The notes under the pieces are model-generated. The model made no database searches. It was given only the letters and a program-made list of their open reading frames with translations, and was not told where the DNA came from. A stretch of 10,877 bases of DNA, taken from the NCBI GenBank assembly GCA_035570275.1, contig DATMNI010000177.1, positions 1-10,877 of the forward strand, given 5' to 3'. This DNA is from DATMNI01 sp035570275 (GTDB lineage: Bacteria > Acidobacteriota > Terriglobia > Bryobacterales > Bryobacteraceae). Of this stretch, positions 6,878-10,877 are shown one piece after another (the first letter of the stretch is position 1; every line of letters starts with the position of its first letter). The translations under genes and the position numbers were made by a program.

Positions 6878-7147
6878 GCAAAGCCGCGAAGTCGCCAAGA
6901 AGACTGCTCGGCGAGTCCGTTAGCGACACGCGTGATGCCGTCCTTGATCAGGGCCACTTCGAAGTTTATCTGTGAGCCCAAGCGCTTTGTTGCCTGGCCG
7001 CAGATGGGCGGCCTGCCCGAAATCCCACTTCAATGTGGCCGCCGTGATACACCAGAAGAACCAAGTGCTGACGACGTCGTGAGCAGCCTGCCGGTGTTCC
7101 AGTTCGAATGCCAGGACCAATTCATAGACCGACTCCAGCAGGCCCGT
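6874..7147 (-). pseudogene. Degenerate GxxExxY-family gene (TIGR04256/PDDEXK_3-type)
   Basis: On the minus strand, GLLESVYELVLAFELEHR (7144 to about 7091) contains the signature G-x2-E-x3-Y as G-L-L-E-S-V-Y. After a frameshift, LVYHGGHIEVGFRA follows in a second frame. A third segment reads KRLGSQINFEVALIKDGITR and continues VANGLAE to a TGA at 6876-6874. These three blocks match, in order, the start, middle and end of the ~120-residue GxxExxY family. The part that normally lies between the second and third blocks, with the acidic and E-x-K residues of a PD-(D/E)xK-like nuclease fold, is missing, so the gene is broken by frameshifts and an internal deletion. An in-frame stop also lies just upstream of the GLLES block. 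The natural role of the family is unknown. It is embedded in repeat-rich debris. Confidence 0.75.
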
Positions 7148-7268
7148 TTATACCGGCTTGTCGTGAAATCCTGATTTTCTTCTGCGCTTAGCTCAAATGT
7201 CCAGCTTATTATTAACTTCCCCTAAGGCTAAGCCCCGGTTTCAGAAGTTCGCCAACGTATCGGGAAAC

Positions 7269-7330
7269 CGCTTGCTGACGCGCGCGGCTCCGATTAGAGC
7301 CGCGACTTGTCGCTCGACCGTTAGGGAGCG
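7269..7330. repeat. REP-like palindromic element
   Basis: The inner arms CGCGGCTC (7283-7290) and GAGCCGCG (7297-7304) pair perfectly across the loop CGATTA. The outer arms CGCTTGCTGACG (7269-7280) and CGTTAGGGAGCG (7319-7330) pair at 9 of 12 positions, leaving an asymmetric bulge. This shape is typical of dispersed extragenic palindromes. It is not followed by a T-run, so a simple terminator role is unlikely. Confidence 0.6.
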
Positions 7331-7364
7331 TTCTTCCCCAAATACGAGACCGTATTTAAGAACG
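7329..7364. repeat. Strong bulged hairpin
   Basis: CGTTCTT (7329-7335) pairs with AAGAACG (7358-7364), and AAATACG (7340-7346) with CGTATTT (7351-7357). This gives 14 base pairs with a 4-nt loop AGAC and a one-sided CCCC bulge. It abuts the REP-like element, so the two may be one mobile palindromic unit. No T-run follows on either strand. Confidence 0.65.
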
Positions 7365-7455
7365 GCGTACTAAGTCCCCTGGCGGTCATGCTCCTTTTCG
7401 CTACCGAAACTTCGGCAGCGGCCCAAGGTGGCCGCAGCCCGCTGACGTTCCGGCT

Positions 7456-7461
7456 TACAAT
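7456..7461 (+). promoter_or_regulatory. Possible -10 element before the glycosyltransferase region
   Basis: TACAAT fits a -10 hexamer, and a leader of about 20 nt would then reach the GAGGGA ribosome binding site at 7480-7485. I saw no good -35, so this is weak. Confidence 0.25.
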
Positions 7462-7492
7462 AGGGATTAGGCTCGCCTTGAGGGATCTCCGC

Positions 7493-7672
7493 ATGCACCC
7501 AGGAACGGATCGGCCTTGGTTTTCGATTTGCCTGGTGCCGGCGGTCGCAGCGCTGGCGGGGTACCCTGGCGGCACCCATACGGGGATTGCGCTGCTGAAG
7601 TTTCAGCCGCAACAAACCAGGCCGCCGGACTCCGTGCCGAAGCCGGCTTCCGGGAAGAAGGCGGGCCACTGA
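7493..7672 (+). CDS. Small hypothetical protein, 59 residues
   Basis: An ATG at 7493 is preceded by GAGGGA (7480-7485) at suitable spacing. The product has a hydrophobic stretch FSICLVPAVAALAGY near residues 10-24 and a polar Pro/Lys-rich tail ending PKPASGKKAGH, so it could be a small membrane or secreted peptide. Third codon positions in this frame are mostly G or C, more clearly so than in the overlapping frame that extends the downstream glycosyltransferase to the left. That argues that this is the coding frame of 7493-7672. I recognise no family, and it may equally be a chance ORF. Confidence 0.35.
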   Translation: MHPGTDRPWFSICLVPAVAALAGYPGGTHTGIALLKFQPQQTRPPDSVPKPASGKKAGH

Positions 7673-8919
7673 CCGGCGCCAGGCTACCGCTGGGCTCCCC
7701 TCGTGAACTTCCGCCAGGGCGCTGGCCGGTTCTGTTGATGGCCCGCGAATTGGGCTTGGGCGGCACCGAACGCCAATTGGCCGAGACCGCGCTTTCGCTC
7801 GACCGCGCGCGTTTTGCGCCGCACGTGGCTTGCTTTCGCCCGGGCGGTTTTCGCGAAGCCGAGTTGCGCCAGGCCGGGGTTCCGGTGGTGGAACTCGGAG
7901 TCCGTTCGCTGGTCTCGGCGTCGGCCCTCATCGGGGCGCGCCGCTTGGGACGGTACCTGGCGCTTCACGATATCCGGCTGGTCCACACCTTCGATGTGCC
8001 CCTGGATCTTTTCGGTGTCCCGGTGTCGCGCCTGTTCCGGGCGCCGGTGGTTCTTTCCAGCCAGCGTGCCCACCGCGCGCTCACGCCCGGCGCCACACGC
8101 CATTTCTTGCGGCTGACCGACCGCATTGCCGATGGCATCGTCGTGAACTGCCGTTCCGTGGCGCGGGAACTGGTTTCCCGGGACGGCGTGCCGGCCTCCC
8201 GGATTCACCTGGCGTACAACGGAATCGATACCGCGGTTTTCTGCCCGGAAGGCGCCATGGCCGAAGCGCCGTGGGGTCATGCCGCGAAAAATGCCGCGAA
8301 AAATGCCCCGGAAAACGCCCCCGGCCCCTGGCCCCCGGTCCCCGGCCCCCCGGCCCCAGGCCCCCCGGAAAGTCTGACCGTCATCGGCGTGGTCTGTGCG
8401 CTGCGGCCTGAGAAGGGTTTGCCGCTGCTGCTCGAAGCCTTCGCGCAGGTCCGGGGAAGCCACCCCGAGGCGCGGTTGCTGGTGGTGGGCAGTGGCCCCA
8501 TGCAGGCGGAACTGGAAGCCTGCGCGCGGCAGCACAAACTCGGCGGCGATTGCCGTTTTCACAGTGCGGCCCAAAACGTGGCAGAGTGGTTAAGAGTGAT
8601 CGATATTTTCGTTTTGCCGTCGCGTTCCGAAGCGCTGTCCAATTCCCTGATGGAAGCCATGGCGTGCGGCTGTTGCGCCATCGCGTCAGACACCGGCGGC
8701 AACCCGGAACTGGTTCGGGATGGCGAGACCGGCCTGCTTTTCCCCACGGGAGACAGCACGGCGCTTGCAGCGCGACTGGAGCGCCTGCTCAGCGATCGTG
8801 ACACGCGCCGGCGCCTGGCGGCCAACGGCGCACAGTTCATGCGGCAGCGCTTTAACCGCGAAGCCGCCGCCCGCCGGATGGGTGAAATCTACCTCTCATT
8901 CCTGGAGCCAACAACATGA
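7516..8919 (+). CDS. GT4-family glycosyltransferase (GT-B fold)
   Basis: This enzyme would transfer a sugar from a nucleotide donor to a glycan or lipid acceptor at the cytoplasmic side of the membrane, with retention of configuration. The N-terminal domain begins near PVLLMARELGLGGTERQLAE, the first beta-strand and Gly-rich loop. YNGIDTAVF marks the end of the N-terminal domain, IGVVCALRPEKGLPLL opens the C-terminal domain, and the E-x7-E motif lies in EALSNSLMEA (codons 372 and 380). The start is uncertain. The longest frame uses TTG at 7516 but overlaps a small ORF with better codon use. ATG at 7738 would cut off the first strand. A start between 7669 and 7738 is likely, but no ATG/GTG is available there. 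A repetitive Ala/Asn/Pro insert replaces the interdomain linker. The stop overlaps the next start as ATGA, which suggests translational coupling. Confidence 0.88.
   Translation: MVFDLPGAGGRSAGGVPWRHPYGDCAAEVSAATNQAAGLRAEAGFREEGGPLTGARLPLGSPRELPPGRWPVLLMARELGLGGTERQLAETALSLDRARFAPHVACFRPGGFREAELRQAGVPVVELGVRSLVSASALIGARRLGRYLALHDIRLVHTFDVPLDLFGVPVSRLFRAPVVLSSQRAHRALTPGATRHFLRLTDRIADGIVVNCRSVARELVSRDGVPASRIHLAYNGIDTAVFCPEGAMAEAPWGHAAKNAAKNAPENAPGPWPPVPGPPAPGPPESLTVIGVVCALRPEKGLPLLLEAFAQVRGSHPEARLLVVGSGPMQAELEACARQHKLGGDCRFHSAAQNVAEWLRVIDIFVLPSRSEALSNSLMEAMACGCCAIASDTGGNPELVRDGETGLLFPTGDSTALAARLERLLSDRDTRRRLAANGAQFMRQRFNREAAARRMGEIYLSFLEPTT
8279..8370 (+). repeat. Low-complexity insert in the glycosyltransferase linker
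   Basis: A 12-bp unit GCCGCGAAAAAT occurs twice (8281-8304), followed by the related GCCCCGGAAAAC and then a C/G-rich run of CCCCCGG-type units to about 8370. It encodes AAKNAAKNAPENAPGP, then a Pro/Gly-rich tail. It lies exactly between the two Rossmann-like domains and keeps the frame. Confidence 0.8.
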
Positions 8920-10505
8920 AACCGTTGTGGGGCAGGTTGTTAACCTGCGGCGGATTGCTAATCCGCCTTCTTGTAGGTTTCGACCTTCAGTCCCAGCCCG
9001 TGTCTTCCATCGGACCCACCATCACCTCCGTGGTCAACGGCGGGGCATTCGATAACCGGCTGGCGCCGGGTTCGCTGGCCGACGTGTTCGGCGGCAATCT
9101 CGGGACCGACACTTCGGTCGCCGTGACCGTGGGCGGCAAGGCGGCCAAGGTAACGCTGGCCACCCCCACCCAAATGGTAATTCAGATCCCGATAGATGCG
9201 TCGCCGGGGTCAACCACGATTGGGGTGGGAACCTCGGGGGCGTTCAACATCACTCTGAGCCAGTACGCCCCGGGCCTGTTTTCGCGGGGCGGTCCCGGTA
9301 TAAGCACGGGCACGAACACCGGGACGGGCCTGGTTCAGGCGGTTCATTCCCAAACGGGTGACGTGGTGGACACGTTCAACCCGGCCGCTCCCGGCGAATC
9401 GCTGTCGCTGTACGCCGTTGGGTTGGGCGCCACCAGTCCGGTTGTCCCTACAGGCAGCCCGGCGCCGCTGACGCCGGCGAGTCCAACGGTGGCGGCGCCT
9501 TCGCTGACGGTTGGCGGCATTTCCGCCAGCATCCAGTTTGCGGGAGCGGCGCCCGCGCAGATCGGCATTTACCAGGTGCAGTTCACGCTGCCGCTGAGCG
9601 TGCCGGCTGGCAATCAGCCGATCGTGCTCGGCATCGGCGGCGCCAACAGCCAGATACTGACGCTGCCGGTACTGGGGCTGCCCGCGCCTCCAAGCATCAC
9701 CTCCGTGGTCAATGGCGCCAGCTTCGCCGCCGGCGCGCCGCTGGCGCCGGGCTCTTTCGCCAGCGTCTTCGGCTCCAATTTCGGCGCCGTCAATCAGCTC
9801 ACGGGCTTTCCCGCGCTCGTCTTGAACGGAGTCTCGGTGGCGTTCAACGGCATCAAGGCTCCGTTGGTTCACCTGGTGGCGTCGGCCGGGCAGATCAATC
9901 TGGTGTTGCCCTTGGAACTGCCGGAGAGCGGAACCGTGCCCGTGGCGGTCACCACCAGCAACGGCTCCAGCGCTAATTTCACGCTGACCATGGCTTCGGC
10001 CGCGCCGGGCGTGTTCGTGACTCAGTCCTCGCTGAACCCCAAGCGGCGCACGGCGACGGTGTTGTTTGCCAACACCTCCTGGAGAGTGATGCCGGATGCG
10101 CTGGCGCAAGAACTGAAAATCCCGGGCAATTGCCGCGCCTCGGGGATCTCCGCGACCACCCTCTGCGGCGAACCGGCACGGATCGGCGACTTCATCCAAA
10201 TCTACGTGACCGGCCTCGGCAAGGCGACACCCAAGGGCGACCCGGCAGGTACCCCCTTGCCCACCGGAGTGGTCGCGCCGACGGATGGAAGCACCGTCTA
10301 CCTGACTGTCGGCACACCGGGCGTGACCATTGGCGGTGTGCAGGCATCGGTGGGTTTCTCGGGTCTGGCGCCCGGCTTTGCGGGGCTTTACCAGGTGAAC
10401 GCACAGGTCCCCGCCGGCGCGGCCGCGGGCGATGACGTGGCGGTTGCAGTGACCATGCCGAACGGCAGAGCGGACGCCAGCACGACCATCGCGATCCGCC
10501 CGTGA
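8916..10505 (+). CDS. Secreted protein with two Solibacter-type C-terminal domains (TIGR03437)
   Basis: The start overlaps the stop of the glycosyltransferase as ATGA, and GGAG (8904-8907) lies 8 nt upstream. The 529-residue product opens with a hydrophobic segment (about residues 5-22), which could act as a signal peptide. Two tandem domains follow. The first begins at ITSVVNGGAF with LAPGSLADVFGGNL (about 36-60). The second begins at ITSVVNGASF with LAPGSFASVFGSNF (about 262-291). Each half closes with an IYQVQFTLP or LYQVNAQVP motif followed by beta-rich Val/Gly repeats. This matches the Solibacter uncharacterised C-terminal domain, normally found at the end of large secreted acidobacterial proteins and predicted to be beta-sandwich. 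Here it makes up almost the whole protein. The function is unknown. The pairing with a GT4 enzyme may or may not be meaningful. Confidence 0.85.
   Translation: MKPLWGRLLTCGGLLIRLLVGFDLQSQPVSSIGPTITSVVNGGAFDNRLAPGSLADVFGGNLGTDTSVAVTVGGKAAKVTLATPTQMVIQIPIDASPGSTTIGVGTSGAFNITLSQYAPGLFSRGGPGISTGTNTGTGLVQAVHSQTGDVVDTFNPAAPGESLSLYAVGLGATSPVVPTGSPAPLTPASPTVAAPSLTVGGISASIQFAGAAPAQIGIYQVQFTLPLSVPAGNQPIVLGIGGANSQILTLPVLGLPAPPSITSVVNGASFAAGAPLAPGSFASVFGSNFGAVNQLTGFPALVLNGVSVAFNGIKAPLVHLVASAGQINLVLPLELPESGTVPVAVTTSNGSSANFTLTMASAAPGVFVTQSSLNPKRRTATVLFANTSWRVMPDALAQELKIPGNCRASGISATTLCGEPARIGDFIQIYVTGLGKATPKGDPAGTPLPTGVVAPTDGSTVYLTVGTPGVTIGGVQASVGFSGLAPGFAGLYQVNAQVPAGAAAGDDVAVAVTMPNGRADASTTIAIRP
8932..8967 (+). 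repeat. Two abutting hairpins (REP-like) inside the start of the Soli_Cterm gene
   Basis: GCAGGTT/AACCTGC (8932-8938, 8942-8948) form a 7-bp stem with a 3-nt loop. GGCGGATT/AATCCGCC (8949-8956, 8960-8967) form an 8-bp stem with a 3-nt loop, with no gap between the two. This is the layout of a dispersed palindromic repeat. It begins 16 bp after the ATG of the downstream gene and encodes residues in its hydrophobic N-terminus. Confidence 0.75.
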
Positions 10506-10514
10506 GGGTTTGGG

Positions 10515-10604
10515 GACATCACATGTCTCGGGTCCGGGTTTCTTTGCTCGTAAGCCATTTGTTTTCAGTGGTAGCAGTCCGCTCTGAGACATGCATGTCT
10601 CGGC
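10515..10604. repeat. Related palindromes between two convergent genes
   Basis: GAGACATGCATGTCTC (10586-10601) is a perfect 16-bp palindrome. GACAT-CAC-ATGTC (10515-10527) is a shorter relative. CATGTCTCGG is repeated directly at 10522-10531 and 10595-10604. The segment fills the gap between the stop codons of the genes converging here. It could serve as a bidirectional terminator or be a dispersed repeat. No T-run supports the terminator reading. Confidence 0.65.
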
Positions 10605-10609
10605 TGATG

Positions 10610-10877
10610 CTAACGCAGTTCGATGCGGTGGCTCCGGCCGTCGTCGGCGATGCGAACCGTGGGGTATTTTGCGAGGGCCGCGCCGCCCTGTACCTTCCCA
10701 TCGATCAGCACCTTACGCGCCTTGGAAGTCGACCGCACCGTAAACACCAGGTCGCGCGGGGCGGGACGAAAGCTTCCTTTGGGGGCGCTCACGTCGATCT
10801 GGTCCCCGGTGGGCGTGTGCCGGTAGGTCAAGCTGGTTTGCCGGAAACTCCCTTGTTGATAAGCCTCCGTCAGGCCG
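10610..10877 (-). CDS. C-terminal end of a probable GH31 alpha-glucosidase/alpha-xylosidase (partial)
   Basis: The minus-strand frame is open to the right window edge and ends with a TAG at 10612-10610. The last 88 or so residues begin GLTEAYQQGSFRQTSLTYRH, followed by DQIDVSAPKGSF and VFTVRSTSKARKVLIDGK. This arrangement, a [DD]GxTxAYxxGxxRxT stretch, then a 'sapkGSF'-type strand and a closing Val/Ile-rich strand, resembles the beta-sandwich that ends GH31 family glycosidases. Such enzymes hydrolyse alpha-glucosides or alpha-xylosides. The catalytic domain lies outside the window, so the activity cannot be confirmed, and other glycosidases with a similar C-terminal domain are possible. The gene converges on the Soli_Cterm gene, with a palindrome cluster between their ends. 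Confidence 0.65.
   Translation of the reverse strand, partial: GLTEAYQQGSFRQTSLTYRHTPTGDQIDVSAPKGSFRPAPRDLVFTVRSTSKARKVLIDGKVQGGAALAKYPTVRIADDGRSHRIELR

Larger units (their letters stand above)
6823..7232. mobile_element. Candidate ~410-bp inserted cassette holding a GxxExxY gene remnant
   Basis: The plus-strand segment 6823-6839 and the segment 7216-7232 form an imperfect inverted repeat, matching at 13 of 17 positions around AGGGGAA. Between them lie, in order, the dispersed ~39-bp repeat copy B, starting directly at 6840, and a degenerate GxxExxY-family gene on the minus strand. No transposase is present, so at most this is a non-autonomous or long-dead element. The borders are my inference. 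Confidence 0.35.

Noticed and set aside
7684..8574. 296-codon minus-strand frame
   Set aside because: It mirrors the glycosyltransferase, whose E-x7-E and domain motifs on the plus strand settle the coding strand.
9210..10592. 460-codon open frame on the minus strand
   Set aside because: It is a high-GC shadow of the Soli_Cterm gene. The translation is Arg/His/Gly-rich with no motif, while the plus strand has clear domain repeats.

Overview
The window most likely comes from an acidobacterium of the Solibacter/Bryobacter type. The main pointer is the gene at 8916-10505, which carries two copies of the domain known as the Solibacter uncharacterised C-terminal domain (TIGR03437), opening with ITSVVNGxxF and LAPGS. 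The high GC content, the secreted TonB-C-like protein and the many palindromic interspersed repeats fit. This is inference from families, not a database match.

Layout. (1) 1-794: the 3' part of a TPR-like gene with an in-frame 24-bp tandem repeat at its visible 5' end. (2) 876-3985: three co-directional enzyme genes, an FabG-like SDR oxidoreductase, a class I flavoprotein disulfide reductase with a duplicated ribosome binding site, and a VOC/glyoxalase-fold protein with an extra C-terminal domain. Together they look like a small redox/detoxification group. (3) 3986-4386: a gene-free stretch holding one copy of a ~39-bp repeat. (4) 4387-5529, minus strand: a DegT/DnrJ/EryC1/StrS sugar aminotransferase starting at TTG. 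Diverging from it at 5626-6768 is a secreted protein with a TonB-C-like end. (5) 6769-7492: about 720 bp of repeat debris, with the second, inverted copy of the ~39-bp repeat, a broken GxxExxY-family gene on the minus strand, imperfect inverted repeats around both, and a cluster of hairpins. (6) 7493-10505: a possible small ORF, a GT4 glycosyltransferase, and, overlapping it by ATGA, the double Soli_Cterm protein. A REP-like double hairpin forms the first codons of that last gene. (7) 10610-10877, minus strand: the C-terminal end of what looks like a GH31 alpha-glucosidase.

Function. The aminotransferase and the GT4 enzyme suggest a surface-polysaccharide or glycoconjugate neighbourhood, though they are on opposite strands and separated by repeat debris, so a shared pathway is not shown. 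I found no tRNA, rRNA, CRISPR array, intact transposase or phage gene. The clearest unusual content is the repeat and mobile-element material: a degenerate GxxExxY cassette bounded by repeats, and a palindromic element that now supplies the N-terminus of a secreted protein.
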